From Flectonema sp. DT1601 (lineage: Eukaryota > Euglenozoa > Diplonemea > Diplonemida > Diplonemidae): 64,000 nucleotides of DNA. The DNA lies in the NCBI GenBank assembly GCA_964019425.1, contig OZ025801.1, positions 806,001 to 870,000 of the forward strand. The letters run 5' to 3'. The position numbers and the translations under genes are program-made. Position 1 is the stretch's first letter. Each line of letters opens with the position of its first letter. Under the pieces are notes generated by a model. The model was not told the DNA's origin and ran no database searches. It was given only the letters and a program-made list of their open reading frames with translations. Of this stretch, positions 32,817 through 45,794 are shown in pieces.

Positions 32817-33824
32817 ATGCAAGCAAAAGATGCTCGGAATCGACTACGTGCAGAGCTTCGTTCCGCTGGTGAAGATGATGTCACAGTTGCTGTTGTTCTG
32901 CTACCACGGAATCTATGGAGAGATGTAACTGTTTTGGGAAGTTCTTACAGAGAAAACATCCGATGTGGACCACACATCACTATGATTGACCCATGCATTA
33001 AACCTGAGCTATTACAACCAAAGCTATTAGCTGAAGAACTCAGATTGGAATTTGAAAAACGAAATTTACGTGAATTTGACGTAACCTTAAAAGACCTTGA
33101 TCTCTTTAAACATCCTTCTGGTTCTGCGACTGTTTGGATAAAACCAGAAACTGATAACAATGAACTAATAGTCCTTCAAGATGCAATGCTGTCATTAATC
33201 CCAAAGTGTAATAGGGTGAACACTATATCGGTTGATAAAAAATTTCATCCTCACGTGACCATCGCAAAGTTTGACACATCAGCTGAAGCGTTGGCAACGA
33301 TGCCTGTTTGGCAAAAATTATGGAAACCGCAAAAATTTACCGTCACAGACATAGCTTTACTTAGCAGGTATAAAAATGATCCTTACGAGATTGTATCATT
33401 AGCTCCTTTGAGTGGAGACAAGACGACTCAAACTGTTTCGTATTGCTGTCCATCATTGATGCCTCAATTAAATAAAATAAAACTATCCAACGAAAACATC
33501 TGTCGTACACTTCGTGTATGTCCTGCATCGGACCCAACTGTTGACTGTCTTGTTGAACATGTAGAGCACCTTATTAATTCTTCGTCTGGCACTCCTCGTG
33601 ATGTCTCGTTGTGGTTGTTTGCTTCGTCGAGGGAAATGTTTGCTTTCTTAGATCGAACAAATCATCCTTCGCATGTGAGATATGAGCCTCTGGCTACGTG
33701 TGCCTATCCCGATATTATCGATAATAATTCACCTCCGTTTGAAGTATTAGGAGAAGTGACAGCGGAGACTAAAGAAACCAAATCCAGTAAAGAGAAACGA
33801 AAAAAGAAATCTCGACTACAATAA
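32817..33824 (+). CDS. 2H phosphoesterase (LigT/2'-5' RNA ligase-like) with extra C-terminal domain
   Basis: A 335-residue protein from ATG 32817; the open frame upstream has no ATG. Two HxT signatures lie at H53-I-T55 (GPHITMIDP) and H146-V-T148 (FHPHVTIAKF). They are spaced as in the 2H superfamily, whose two lobes each give one His and one Thr to hydrolyse 2',3'-cyclic or 2'-5' phosphodiester bonds. Residues about 215-310 form an additional domain (VEHVEHLINSSSGTPRDVSLWLFA) not seen in bacterial LigT, ending in a Lys/Glu tail. RNA end processing or cyclic-phosphate turnover is likely; the exact substrate is unknown. AG at 32799 may be the trans-splice site. Confidence 0.85.
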   Translation: MQAKDARNRLRAELRSAGEDDVTVAVVLLPRNLWRDVTVLGSSYRENIRCGPHITMIDPCIKPELLQPKLLAEELRLEFEKRNLREFDVTLKDLDLFKHPSGSATVWIKPETDNNELIVLQDAMLSLIPKCNRVNTISVDKKFHPHVTIAKFDTSAEALATMPVWQKLWKPQKFTVTDIALLSRYKNDPYEIVSLAPLSGDKTTQTVSYCCPSLMPQLNKIKLSNENICRTLRVCPASDPTVDCLVEHVEHLINSSSGTPRDVSLWLFASSREMFAFLDRTNHPSHVRYEPLATCAYPDIIDNNSPPFEVLGEVTAETKETKSSKEKRKKKSRLQ

Positions 33825-34000
33825 TTAGTTTTTTTTTAAACTAAACGCTTTCTTCCTAACCTAACCAAAATTCCGATCGCCTTGCGAGATATTGCGAGTA
33901 CGCTTATCGGTTGTGAGAGCGCATATTTTTGTGTTTTTTTTAATTGTCATCATCACATTTTTTTTCTTTCATAACAAAGGAAGGTACGGTCCGACAACAC

Positions 34001-37000
34001 ATGACACGTAATGCCGGACCCTCACCGACGGGTATTGAGATGCTGACTACAGGATCCATTAAACAGATTTTCGAGTCTGATTTGTACGTCGCTCCGAATA
34101 CAACACTTCAATGCTTACAAATAATGAAGTTACTCGATGATTGGTTTATTGAAGGATCTGATGGCTTGTCATCGACGTATTTTAAAGTCTCGTCAGCGTT
34201 GGTTGAAGACATCGATCGCAACGCAATTAGAATTGGTCAGCTTTTCGTTCTCGAAAACTTGTCGCGAACTGATATTGCTCCGAGCATCGTAGCGTGGACT
34301 GCGTTGCATTACAGGACGAATAAAATTGGGAGTCCAGTTAAGATTCATACAGAACAGTTTCAAAAGGCTGCCAACAAGAAGAAATTTTCAATCGGAGAAT
34401 CAACGCCGGAATCCTTACCAACAAAATGGGACAAACACACAAACAACAGTAAAGATGTAATTAAACAATCAACAAAGACTCCTCCCTACAGAAGTAGTCC
34501 TCCAGTTGATGTAGAGGATCCCTTAACACCACCAGTTGTTACACCTTCTAAGAGTAGTATTGCAAGTAGAGTTAGTTTAAGGTCGTCTGTAACTGGTCGA
34601 GGACGTAGCCCTCAACGAAAAGAAAAACGTCCATCGACGTCATCGTTGACACGCGTAAAACCGAGACAGAGTTCTGTGCCTCTTCGTAGAGCAACTTCTG
34701 CTGTTGGTGTTGCCGTTAGGAGGACTTCTTCTCTTGGAAAACAGAAGAAGGACAAAGAGATGGTTGCTGTTCCTCAAAGTGTATCATCGTTGAGGAAGAA
34801 AACTGCAACCTTGGCACCTCCAGATCCGCAGCAGTCTGTTCCGTACGATCGAATTGAGCAAGAGATGGACCTACTACTTCGTCATTCTAATACTACTACT
34901 AATAATAATAATAATAATAATAATGGTGACATTGTATCTTCACCGAATCCTGTGTCAAGTTTGGGGGTCATATTAGGAGATGCTGGACAAACTCGCCCAA
35001 CACACAAGAAACACATCGTGACAACACCTAATGCTAAAAGTCAATTTGACACCACATTCTCACCTGACAATAAACCCCAGCCTGGTGGCAGACTTATTTC
35101 AAAAGGGAACTTATTATCAGCGATCATCGATGAGGATAATCAGTGTCCCGCTGATGGTCCTCCTACACCGTCCGGAAAACTCCTGTTGGCCAGAAGAGCA
35201 AGGCAGGCAAAAAATCCTCCAAAGGGAATTGAACCCAAGCCATTACCTGATAATGACAGAGAGCTTCCTTCGACGCCTACTCAGAGTGAACGGTTGCAAG
35301 CTAGGAAGAAGGTACTGGCTGCACAACGTGAAAAGAGTGACTCAGATACCACGCCACTGCTAACTACCAGAATAGACAAGCATGAGCCTCCTAATAACAA
35401 GGCTGGTAGAAATCGAAAAAGTACGGAAAAGGAACCGATCCCTACGCAGAGCGAGCGACTACTATCCAGAAAAAGACAACTTCTGGCATCCCAAAAGAAA
35501 CCAGTTGTCGCAGAGCCAGTTGAAGATCCTACCAAAGCTGATAGTGACGGTCAGGCTGATCAGTTAAACCCGAGAGACAAATTACTATTAGCCAGGAAGC
35601 AACATACTACTGACCAACAGAAGAAACAAGTTCAGAAGTTAGCTCAGCAAAACCTTCTCTTGCAGTTACAACAGCAGCAGCAGGCGCAGAAGAGTAAGTT
35701 GCAAAAAACTGCTCAACAAAGTGAACTGTCCGACGAAGTGAGTAAACGAGAACGTCTCGCCGACGATGCTTTCACTGCTGAGCTGCAAACGAAAAGACTT
35801 CAAGCTCAGCAACTTCAGCAACAACGAGAAGAAAAATCTGCCCAAGACAAACTCGCAACCGCCGAAAAGCAACTTCACCACGTTGAGTGGCAGCTCTCTA
35901 AACAGCGCGAGGAACAGGCTGCTTCAGAGCAACAACTCCAACGAACTCTTCAGCAGGAAAAAGCCGCTCACCATCAACGGCTTGCCCGAGAGAAGGCCGA
36001 ACACGAGAAGCACTTGGCTGAAGAAAAGGCTCTCGCAGAACAAGAAACCCGTCGCCTTGAAGAGCACCATCGCCAACTCCAACAAGAAAAAATCGAACAC
36101 GAAAAGAGAATTGCTGAGGAGAGGGTTCTCGCGGAACGCTTGGCGCAAGAGAAAGCGGCACACGAAAAACGACTCGCGCGGGAGAAGATCCTCGCGGAAA
36201 AAGAATCTCGTCGACTTGAAGAACATCAGCGACAACTTCAACAAGAGAAAGCTGACCATGAAAAACGACTCGCTGAGGAGAAGGCACTTGCAGAACGCAT
36301 CATACAAGAGAAAGCCGAACACGCAAAGCGCCTCTTAGAGGAGAAAGCCCTCGCAGAAAGATTAGCAGAGGAAACTGCCGCTCACGAGAAGCGACTCGCT
36401 CATGAAAAGGCCCTCGCAGAGGAAGAAACCCGTCGTCTGGAAAAGCACCATCGCCAGCTTAAAGAAGAGAGAGCCGAGCACGAAAAAAGACTCGCTGAAG
36501 AAAAGATTCTCGCAGAACGCTTGGAGCATGAAAAGCGGGCTCACGAGCAGCGGCTTGCGGAGGAAAAAGCCCTCACCGAAAAATTAGCACAAGAAAAAGT
36601 GGCGCACGAAAGGCGTCTCGCGGAAGAGAAAGCACTCGCTGAGCAAGAAACTCGTCGTCTTGAAGAGCACCACCGTCAGCTCCAACAAGAGAAGGCTGAA
36701 CACGAGAAGCGGATTGCAGAAGAAAAGGCTTTAGCAGAACGCCTGGCGCAGGAGAAGGTGGAACATGAAAAACGACTCGCAGAGGAGAGGGCTCTCGCAG
36801 AGCGCCTGACACGGGAAACAGCAGCACATGAAAAGCGATTGGCCGAAGAGAAGGCGCTGGCAGAGCAAGAAACCCGACGTCTGGAGGAGCATCAGCGAAA
36901 GCTCCAGCAAGAGAAAGTCGAATACGAGAAACGACTGGCAGAAGAGAAATCCATCGCAGAGCAGGAAGCTCGTCGACTTGAAGAGCACCAGCGACAACTG

Positions 37001-38736
37001 GAAGCGGAAAAGGCTGCTCATGAGATGGAATTGTTGAAGAAGAAGGCAACGGATGCAGATTTTCGTCAAAAGCAACACCAACTTGAATGTGAAAAAGAGC
37101 GAGTAGAGAAAGCAACAATGCTACTGGAACAACACCAGCAGCAGGTACTCAGTGAAGAAGCAGCGATGGTACAAAGACAGCGAGAACTACAACTTGAACG
37201 AGAGACAGAGTGCAACCGAAAGGAAGAACTTCTCCAACTTGAAAATAATCTCCTGAAGAAGGAAGCAGCTCTAGAAGCCAGACGAGTAGAACTCGAAACA
37301 CTTCAAAATGTTCCAAAAGTAGATCTTTACGACAACAGACGACAACTACTCGAAGATCAACTTGAAGAACAAATCCGTCAGCGAGTACTTCAAGAACAGC
37401 AATCAAAACAACAACAGTTGGCTGCTAGACACCAAGAACTTGATGAGAAGGAACAAAACTTACAACTTCTACTCCAGGAAGTTGAAAAGAATCAGAATCA
37501 CGAAAAATCAACTACCGCGTCATTACCCGGAAGTGATTCCAACGACATGACGAGTGAGAAGAGCAACAGAGAAAGCTCATCTCCAGAAGGAGTTCCACCA
37601 GCATATGAACCCGTCATTGTGTCTGGTCCACCAACACCAAGAAGACAATCAAATTACTCGACAGATGTTGGAAATAATAGATATCTTGAAGAACAAGAAT
37701 TACTTCGTAAAAAACTTCATCAGGCTCAGGAAAGACTTCCTTCATCACCAATCGTAAGACCAACTCCTCCAGTCTGTAGTAGCGGTGATATTAAAACATC
37801 CACTCCTAAACTTAATGTTGTTCCAAAACAATCAAAGCAGTCGGGTTATAGTTCTCTTGATTTCGAAGACTGTACTCCTCTTGAGCCAACTTCACATAAT
37901 AAGAGAGCGAAATATCCACCACAACCTCATAGGCCTGAACAAGGGAAATCAATCCCTGCTCCTGCTCATAAACTCAACAGCTCTCCTCCACCCTCATCAA
38001 GTAATAGAGTTCTGGCTAATCAATCATTTGCTCAGACTCCTGCTGAAGAGCAAAACCTTCCGTGGGGAGAGTCAACTTTAAGATACACAAGTGATCAGGG
38101 TGCTCTCTTACAACAAAGGCTTGCAGAGATAGAAGAACAACTCAAGGCAACCAAACAAATAGAATCTTATTCGAAAAAGTTTAAAGAGGTTCGTATTTGT
38201 TTTTTCGTTAAATTTATTTTAAAAAAAATTTTTTTTTGTACCGCAACACCCACAACAAAACAAAACAAAACAGCTGGTCAATAAAGCCCGTCAACGAAAT
38301 GGTCTTTTAATAATAGATTCTTTCTTTAATTTCTACCAGAGACTTTCAGACAGCGTTGGATCATTCGTTGGTAAGGATGTATGTACCGTTGTTTACGTTC
38401 GTTACTTTTTATAATCATTACGTGTTTGTACAAACTATATAATAATCACAGGCGGCATCTCTTCAAGCAATGAGGCGTTTGGTTCGTGAATGTGAACTTT
38501 GGTTTTGTGAATATTCTCGTAGTCTACTCAACCAACCAGAACGGGTTTATAAATTCTTACGATCACTTCAAAAGACTGGTGCAGTTCACGATCCAAGTCA
38601 TATCTTTGTGTTACTGAAAAGACTTGAAAAATGGTTACAGGTTAAGAGCGATTCTAAAGAAGACGCTGCGCTAATCAGCAGTTGTACAGGATACATAAAG
38701 GGACACTACAGGGCTGACCTTGTATCTCATCCGTAG
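34001..38736 (+). CDS. 1,525-residue coiled-coil protein with RPA70N-like N-terminus
   Basis: Exons 34001-38188, 38274-38378 and 38452-38736, all phase 0; donors GTTCGT and GTATGT, acceptors AAAACAG and ATCACAG. Residues about 12-105 read LTTGSIKQIFESD...LQCLQIMKL...FKVSSALV...IRIGQLFVLENL, a pattern close to the RPA70 N-terminal OB-fold (LTPGAI...lQvl...); this is inference. A Ser/Pro/Lys-rich region follows, with four repeats of a (S/G)ERLLxRK-type box (nt 35170-35600). Nt 35950-37020 encode a tandem helix array based on EHEKRLAEEKALAERLAQEK. The C-terminal exons give a compact helical domain (LVRECELWFCEYSRSLL). The start ATG 34001 follows the AG at 33979. A fibrous cytoskeletal or nuclear scaffold is likely. 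Confidence 0.8.
34898..34924 (+). repeat. AAT trinucleotide tract (poly-Asn)
   Basis: About eight pure AAT codons inside the large coiled-coil gene, following ACT repeats. It is a simple microsatellite. Confidence 0.9.
35950..37020 (+). repeat. Tandem coiled-coil repeat array
   Basis: The DNA repeats imperfectly in blocks of roughly 110-230 bp encoding GA(K/A)xHEKRLAEEKALAE-type helices. Many blocks carry RRLEEHxRQLQQEK between them. Synonymous sites have diverged among copies, so the array is not recent. Confidence 0.85.
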
Positions 38737-38750
38737 TTGTCTCGGGATAT

Positions 38751-38781
<31 letters not shown>

Positions 38782-38994
38782 TAGATTTTGATAAAATTAA
38801 CTCTCCACTCTGATTTGATAAAACTTCAATAAATCACAACGTCCTCATATTGTATCTGTTGGCTGTACTTTATATAGATTGTTATCTTTCGGTTAGAATT
38901 CTTTTTAATTTGTTGTTTTTTTTGTTTTGTATTTTCTTTTTTTAAAAACAGAACCTCTTTCGAGAAAAAACTTTTTTATTACAAAAAAAACAAA

Positions 38995-40239
38995 ATGGGA
39001 TTCGATAAGATTAAAGTTACCGGCACCTGTGTCGATATTGATGGTGATGAGATGACTCGTATCATCTGGAAGATGATTAAGGAGAAGTTGATCTTCCCAT
39101 TCGTTGACGTCCCTCTCGAATCTTACGACTTGGGAATTGAGTCAAGAGACCAAACCGACGATCAGATTACCATCGACTGTGCCAATGCCATCAAGAAGCA
39201 CAATGTTGGTATCAAGTGTGCGACCATCACTCCTGATGAAGCTCGTGTTGAGGAGTTCAAACTAAAGAAGATGTGGAGATCCCCAAACGGAACTATCAGA
39301 AACATTTTGGGAGGAACCGTATTCCGTGAGCCAATTGTGTGCAAGAACATCCCACGTCTTGCCACTATGTGGAACACTCCAATTGTTGTTGCTCGTCACG
39401 CTCACGGTGATCAGTACAAGGCCCAGGACTTAAAGGTTCACCAGGCTGGTAAGTTCACAATGAAGTTCGAACCTGCTGACGGTTCTGCTCCAACTGACAT
39501 CGAAGTTTTCAACTTCCCTGAAAATGGAGGTGTTCTAATGGGAATGTACAACACTCACGCTTCAATCGTCGGGTTTGCTAAGGCCTGCTTTGAATACGCT
39601 CTGATGAAGAAGCAGCCACTTTACATGTCAACAAAGAACACAATCTTAAAGCAATACGATGGAATGTTTAAGGACGTCTTTCAGGACATGTACGACAAGG
39701 AGTTCGCTGCTAAGTTCAAGGAGATCGGAACCTGGTACGAGCACCGTTTGATTGATGACATGGTTGCCTTCGCTATCAAGTCTGACGGAGGATACGTATG
39801 GGCATGCAAGAACTACGATGGTGATGTCCAGTCTGATATCGTTGCTCAAGGATTTGGATCATTAGGTCTCATGACTTCAGTATTGATGTGCCCTGATGGT
39901 AAGACCATTGAGGCTGAGGCAGCTCACGGAACTGTCACCCGTCACTTCAGAGTTCACCAGAAGGGTGGTGAAACATCAACCAACCCGATTGCTTCAATCT
40001 TTGCCTGGACTAGAGGATTGAACCACCGTGGAAAGCTCGACGGAAACGACCGCCTCCAGGAATTTGCTGCCACCCTTGAACAGGTTGTCATCTCTTGTGT
40101 TGAGAGTGGTAACATGACTAAGGACTTAGCTCTTTGCATCAAGGGTGATATCTCAAAGGTTGAGAGAACTGATTACCAAAGTACAACTGAGTTCATGGAC
40201 AAGGTTGCTGCTGACCTCAAGGCTGCTCTTGGAGCGTAA
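38995..40239 (+). CDS. IDH: NADP-dependent isocitrate dehydrogenase, cytosolic type
   Basis: A 414-residue single-exon enzyme converting isocitrate to 2-oxoglutarate with NADPH formation. It matches the eukaryotic NADP-IDH family from end to end: [12 protein letters not shown] near residue 14, the substrate loop [19 protein letters not shown] (residues about 95-113), the YDGDVQSD metal-site segment, and GTVTRH near residue 305, which binds NADP. Length equals that of cytosolic human IDH1. There is no mitochondrial presequence and no SKL end, so cytosolic location is likely. Codon choice is GC-richer than in its neighbours, as for a highly expressed gene. A T-rich tract and AAAAACAG end at 38951, 43 nt before the ATG. 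Confidence 0.97.
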   Translation: MGFDKIKVTGTCVDIDGDEMTRIIWKMIKEKLIFPFVDVPLESYDLGIESRDQTDDQITIDCANAIKKHNVGIKCATITPDEARVEEFKLKKMWRSPNGTIRNILGGTVFREPIVCKNIPRLATMWNTPIVVARHAHGDQYKAQDLKVHQAGKFTMKFEPADGSAPTDIEVFNFPENGGVLMGMYNTHASIVGFAKACFEYALMKKQPLYMSTKNTILKQYDGMFKDVFQDMYDKEFAAKFKEIGTWYEHRLIDDMVAFAIKSDGGYVWACKNYDGDVQSDIVAQGFGSLGLMTSVLMCPDGKTIEAEAAHGTVTRHFRVHQKGGETSTNPIASIFAWTRGLNHRGKLDGNDRLQEFAATLEQVVISCVESGNMTKDLALCIKGDISKVERTDYQSTTEFMDKVAADLKAALGA

Positions 40240-41367
40240 ATATATTCAGAGTATAAAATAAAAAAAAAAAGTCTCTCACCGTATTATCCTTAGGTAGGAT
40301 GGTGCACGATAAACAAGAATATTAATGGTTAATGTCTGTTTCATATTTCTTCATACTTGAAGGAACAATAATAAAAAGAGAACAAAAAAACATTTTAGTA
40401 ACAACGTTCCCTCCCTTCTTTTTCCCTTTTTTTTTGCATTCCCAATTTTTCTCATCCCCCTTCCCGTGCTAAATACTTTGTATTGTCAGCATCCGAGCAA
40501 TTTCTTGCTACCGAACGAAACTTCTTTTATTATTCACTTTTCTTACAATTATTAATTTTTTTCTTTCTTTTTTTTCTTTTATTTTTTATTATTACTATTC
40601 TCTTAGCAAGACTTTTGTAACCCGTGTACTGAGGAAGCCCGTTATCTGACGTTGGGAGAGTATTTTGTATTCTTTCAAATGGACACCAAGGGTTTTCTCT
40701 GTTTGGGTTGCATGTGACACTTGCAAAGAGACTGAAATACATACACACCCCTTTTTGAGTCCTATTCATTTCCTATTGCATATGCTCCAAACGAATGTGT
40801 CAGAAGACTATTTCATTTCCAGTGTCAGCTCTGACCTCACGTTCTCGGAACCGTTGGAAACTGGATTTGCTGTTCTTCACATCACGAGGTGCTTCCTTGT
40901 ACATATCGAAGTGGCGGAGGGACATATTAGGAAAAGGTAGAAAAAGAGAGGGGAAAAAAAAAAAAATTTTTAAAAAAAATCCGGAAAAAAAAAAAAAAAA
41001 AAAGAGAAGGAGAAAGCATAAAAAACAAAACGTTTCTACTTTCTCAAAAAACGATGCTCCCAAAAAAAAACAACAAAAAAAGAGAACCAAGAGGGAAAAA
41101 AGCGCCCCCTCTTTTCCAAATCCCTTCCCCGCAGATTTTTTGCACCAAAGAATTCCTTAAAGGAGTTTACTGATTAGGTTTGAATAGAGTTATTTTATCT
41201 TTTTTCTTTCGTTATTTCTGAAGGCCGTTCCGCACAAACATTAAACAAACACCGAGCAGAATGAGATGAAAAAAGGGGATTTACAGCTTCTGTTTTATTT
41301 ATTATTTAATATCATATTTTCATTCAAGGCAGCGCACTTTTTCGTCAAATGCCCCGCCGCTACAAGT
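40240..41367. other. Long intergenic stretch
   Basis: About 1.1 kb without a supported gene. It holds T- and A-runs (40555-40590 and 40985-41003) and only short accidental ORFs. Near 41290-41332 an AT-rich pyrimidine tract ends in AAG and CAG, the likely trans-splice sites for the next gene. Confidence 0.5.
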
Positions 41368-44300
41368 ATGAATATATCCCCGTGTGAGTCTAGGTGGGAT
41401 GTCAGTGATGAAGGTGTCGTATTTCTGGGAAGGATCCCAGCAATGAAGCCCCATGAGCAACAAGAAGCAGTTGTCGATCAAGTAACGCGTCCTTTGAGAG
41501 GATGCTCACCAGGGATGGGTGGTGGTGCTATGAGGAGAGCAAAGTCTCCAAGAAAGTTAGAATACAGCTGTTCAGCTTTACAACCTCCTAGGATATTCCA
41601 TAATGGAAAAAGACTTGGACACGTCCTCCTGTCGTTATTAGGAAGAGATTTCAGTAATTCGAGTAGCAACAGAAAACCATTAACAGGTCTTGAGCTTCGT
41701 CCCCATCTTTTAAACCGAACAGACGACGACACCGACATCACCATCGACGCCGCAACTATCGACGCAGTCTGTCGTTCTGAATCAGCCATGGGATACTGTG
41801 ACGATCTACATAATCAATTCTTACCCAGGACATCACCACCAGAAGGTGCTCAGGCTGCTAACATATACGGCCCTGGGACATTCCAAATTTCAATTAGTTC
41901 CTTAAAGAAGATAACTCGCTCAGTAAAAATAGCATCCGGGAGTTGCCTACCCCCAGCCTTTGTGGATGCATTAACTGCTTTTATAAGTCGTGTGGATCGG
42001 AGAATGTTCTTTTGGACAAGAAAGAATATACCACTGAGAGAGATGGGTTGTGAACATAGATGGGCAGCTCTCAGGCAATACCACTGTGACGGGTGTGCTG
42101 CTGCGAGGAACCGGATTGCAGCTCTTGGGGAGCCTCCCTCGAATGTGAATAATATCGCAGTTGAGGTTATTGCACAACGTTCAGCTATTTATACAGCCAA
42201 GCAATGCCTTCTTGAAAGTGAGGAATCTCTTCGATCCTTAGACAGAGTGATTGAAGGAAGAGTTTGCACCAGACAGTTCGAAGACTTCCTTGAAAAGGTT
42301 CGTAAAAATTCAACTCAATTTGGTTTTAGATCTTCCAACCATGCTGAAATAACATTAAGCAGATCACTATCACATTTAAGTGAGTCACTTGTTATGTGTC
42401 AAGAAGGATATTGTCTGGTTGATGGAGCCCATTTGAGATATAACCAACTAACAGCAAAGACCCCAACTCCAATTCACTTCATTAGCGTAGCTCAATTATC
42501 AGATCCACAATGTGCAGCTGTGGATATGATCACTTTGAGATGTCGACTTAGAACTCAGTTCTTATTATCTACGTCGCTAGCAAGACACCACAATTTAAAC
42601 GCGATTTCAGGTAGTCTTCTCATAGGTGAGCCGCCTTATGGAGTTTCACTCTCATCACTGAGAGAAGCATCAATACGAGCGTTGTTAGAAGTGTTGTCTG
42701 ATCCTGAAATGTTGCTGCAGTATTACTATATAAGTGTTCCAGATGAAGCCTGTTGCATAGAGTTGTGTCGATTACTTGATGCTGTTCTCACTCCTGGTGG
42801 TGTTTACAACGATCCACAATCATCACGTCATCTCAGAACAACAATAATTATTCATGAAAAGGATCCTAAATTTGTTGCATGTGAGTTAGCAAAGAGGGCA
42901 TTCTCAACTGGTTTAATTGTCCCTTCATCAATGACAGAGTTACTGCAGGGGATACCTGGAGGACATTGGGAAACAGGAAGAGGAAATAGTTTCAGTCAAC
43001 AAGAAGACACAGCTCAAACAACAACAATGCTTTTAAGTGATATAAATATTTCTGGTAGAGATCGGTTTTGTAGTCACAAAATACTATTTGAGGATACAGA
43101 AGGATGGGGAATCTCTTCAGTAAAACAACTCGGGATGTCTGAACCTGTTTCAACGAAAAGTCCGATTGTTACAGCAGACAAGATTGAGATAACTTCTCAA
43201 GCATCATCACCGACAATAACAGCGACAATAGGAAGTCCAATACCTCACGATATTGATAGCACACCACTGGAATCATGTCTCGTCTGTATCAGTTTCAGAG
43301 ATGAATCCTGCGTTGTTGAAGTATCGTCATTGCCTGATGCAGAGACAATTACGAGGGAGTCATTTGATACGGTTGCGCCGTTGCCTCCCGGATCGTTTTA
43401 TTTGAGTTATAGTTTTGAAAAGAAGAATCGAATTGTTAAAACAGACAAACATTTCAAAACGTTTCTCTCTTTGGCATTTAGTGGACGGGTCGCTACTGAT
43501 GGAGGACTTCCTGAACTGGTTGTTAAAATACGTCAAAAAGATAACCAACAGATTCAAGTATCTGAGCAACCATTAAGAATCCAAAGTCCTGAAAAAAGCA
43601 GCTGCGGGATATCACCCGAAGCTGACAGTCTTTGTATTGATTCACAACCAATGCTCAGCCCCTCATCTGCTTCTTTAGAGCTACGCACATGCAGTAGCAA
43701 ACTGGCAGAGCTTGAAGCTGAGCAACGACATTTCGAAGAAACCAGAGAATGGTATCACAACTTAATAAATATTGAAGTTCGCAATATAAATACAGCTGGT
43801 CCAGGTGGGAATCATACCATATCAGTTCACCAAAGCAACATTGCCTGTTTTAACAGGATAAAATCACTCATTCAACAAGAAGTCTCATACGACCCTTTGT
43901 GTTACTGTTCGGAAACTGGAGGATCCTTTTTATCATTGACAGATGATGAAACTTGGTCGGCTTTCATAAAACAATGTTTTATTAAAAATAATCCTTACAT
44001 AGTATATGTAGAAAAACCACCTACTGAGGTTCGAACCCGGGCGGTTAATAGGTTACGTGGGATTCCTGAAGGAGGTGTGGAAGTAGCGATTATAAATTTA
44101 TCTTTTAATCCTCCTTCAATGAAGGTTATTGGATCTGTAGAACAAGGAACGATTGAATCACTGTCGTCAGCGTTGATTGAAGTCTGTCCTCAGATTGTCA
44201 GATACAGAAAAGGAAAGAGAGTTCCTCAACTGAAATTCGCAGCAAAACCACAACCACATTGGACGGTTACATATCCTCACAGTTTTTGTGACCAAACTGC

Positions 44301-45493
44301 ACAGTCGATGTTATCAATCGCAGCCTTAGATGTGATGGAACAGTCTGGTGGATGGAGTTTAAAGGAAACTGCTTCGTGTACTTCTCCAATTGGGAATACT
44401 GATAATCACAGTCCTGTTATGGTTGATTTTTATAAATTTATTATGGTTCGATCAAAGAACAAACCAATACCAACTAATCCACCTGTAGTTAAAAAGGTTA
44501 CAACTCCTCATCCTCCTGTTCGTTGGACTCAACCTGTTCAGGGATCAGAACTTAGCACTGCTCAAGTTGTGTCTTCTTTGTCAAACGAAAATAGGAATTC
44601 TGCACCAGTTCAGTCACCAGTACCACCAGATACCCGGAAAGTCAATACTAAAAAGAAGAGAGCTAGAGCTCAAACCGCAGGGGTGTCTCCCAGAACTGCA
44701 TCATCACCGACAGAAGCTGCTGACTATTGGCCTGGTTCTCCTATGCGTGCGCTGGTTGTGGAGCAAAAGCCGCTGTTAAAAAATAATTTTATGCCTTCAA
44801 CTAACTCACAGCCAATCACCAATACCGACACTGAAGAAGTCACTAAAATGATATCTCAGGGAGTGTCTGGTCCGTCACAAGATTCTGTTGAGTTGTTGTT
44901 ATATTCGAATACAGCTGTTCATAAGAGTGGAGTTGATGACAGCACTCCATTTGATAGTAGTAGTTCGTTTGTTTCTCATCGTGCAGTACGTCGAATGCCT
45001 TCAGGACCTGCTTTATTCAACAGCAGTGGCAGTGATGATCAACTACCCGAAACATCCACCTCACAACCCAAATCAGCTGCCGAACGAGTCCTCAGCTTTC
45101 CTACTAAACTACGACGACTATCAGCTGGTAGGGTTGGCTTTCAGGTTTGTGTTCTTCTCGAATATATAATAAAGTAGTTTATATAAATTAGGAAATCAGT
45201 CACCACAACAACTCAAACAGAAATGGTCCAACATGACGTGGGAAGATCGTCTCACATTTCTTCAATTAAAGGAAACGATTGAAAACGAAAGTAGTATTCC
45301 AACACAACAAATGACTGCCGCAGAGAAGAACATCTCAACTGAGAAACAAATGTCACCCGTTGCTGCTATCGCTGATTGTACAACTTCAGTATCTCCAAAG
45401 CGACAACCACAACAACTGAGAGGTTGTTATGGTCGAAAACGCAGCCTTTCTCAGGGCAACATTCCTGTTTCTCAACTTCTACTTAGAAAATGA
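41368..45493 (+). CDS. Unknown 1,356-residue protein
   Basis: Exons 41368-45144 and 45200-45493 join in phase 0 (GTTTGT donor, AAATCAG acceptor, 55-nt intron). I chose ATG 41368. An upstream in-frame ATG at 41266 would give a hydrophobic leader, but that stretch is the AT-rich tract before the AG at 41332 and is better read as untranslated. The family is unknown. Landmarks are a Cys/His cluster CEHRWAALRQYHCDGCAAARNR near residue 230, a globular middle part, and HWTVTYPHSFCDQTAQSML near residue 970. The last 350 residues are Ser/Pro-rich and disordered. No TM span is seen. Confidence 0.7.
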
Positions 45494-45794
45494 GGCTGGG
45501 GTTTTTTTTTTCTTCTTCTTCTTTTTTTTTCATTTTTATAAATATATTTTAGTTTTGTAGTTACACATCCTTCCCATCACAATTCCTCAAATTATTATTA
45601 AGTTTTGATAACAAGAAAGGGTACGAGAGTCACAACAAACTTTTTTTTTTTTTGTTTTTTCCATTCTGAACAGAGAGAAACAAAACAATGAGAGTACTGT
45701 TCTATTCTATGAATTTCTCTTTCAAGATTAAAGTTAAAAAAAAAACATATCAATCAAATTCTTTTATTTATTTTTTTAGAATAATATAAATAAA
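45494..45794. other. Intergenic
   Basis: T-rich 3' UTR and leader with no gene. A T-run ends in TTTTTTTAG at 45779, 15 nt before the next ATG. Confidence 0.4.

Noticed and set aside
35898-37406. Many long antisense ORFs in the coiled-coil gene
   Set aside because: They mirror the biased codons of the repeat array and have no start signal of the type seen for real genes.
41266-41367. Hydrophobic N-terminal leader for the 1,356-residue protein
   Set aside because: The stretch is an AT-rich tract ending in AG at 41332, so it is more likely untranslated leader.
44030-44055. GGTTCGAACCCGGGC, tRNA T-arm-like
   Set aside because: It lies inside a coding exon and has no pairing stems around it.
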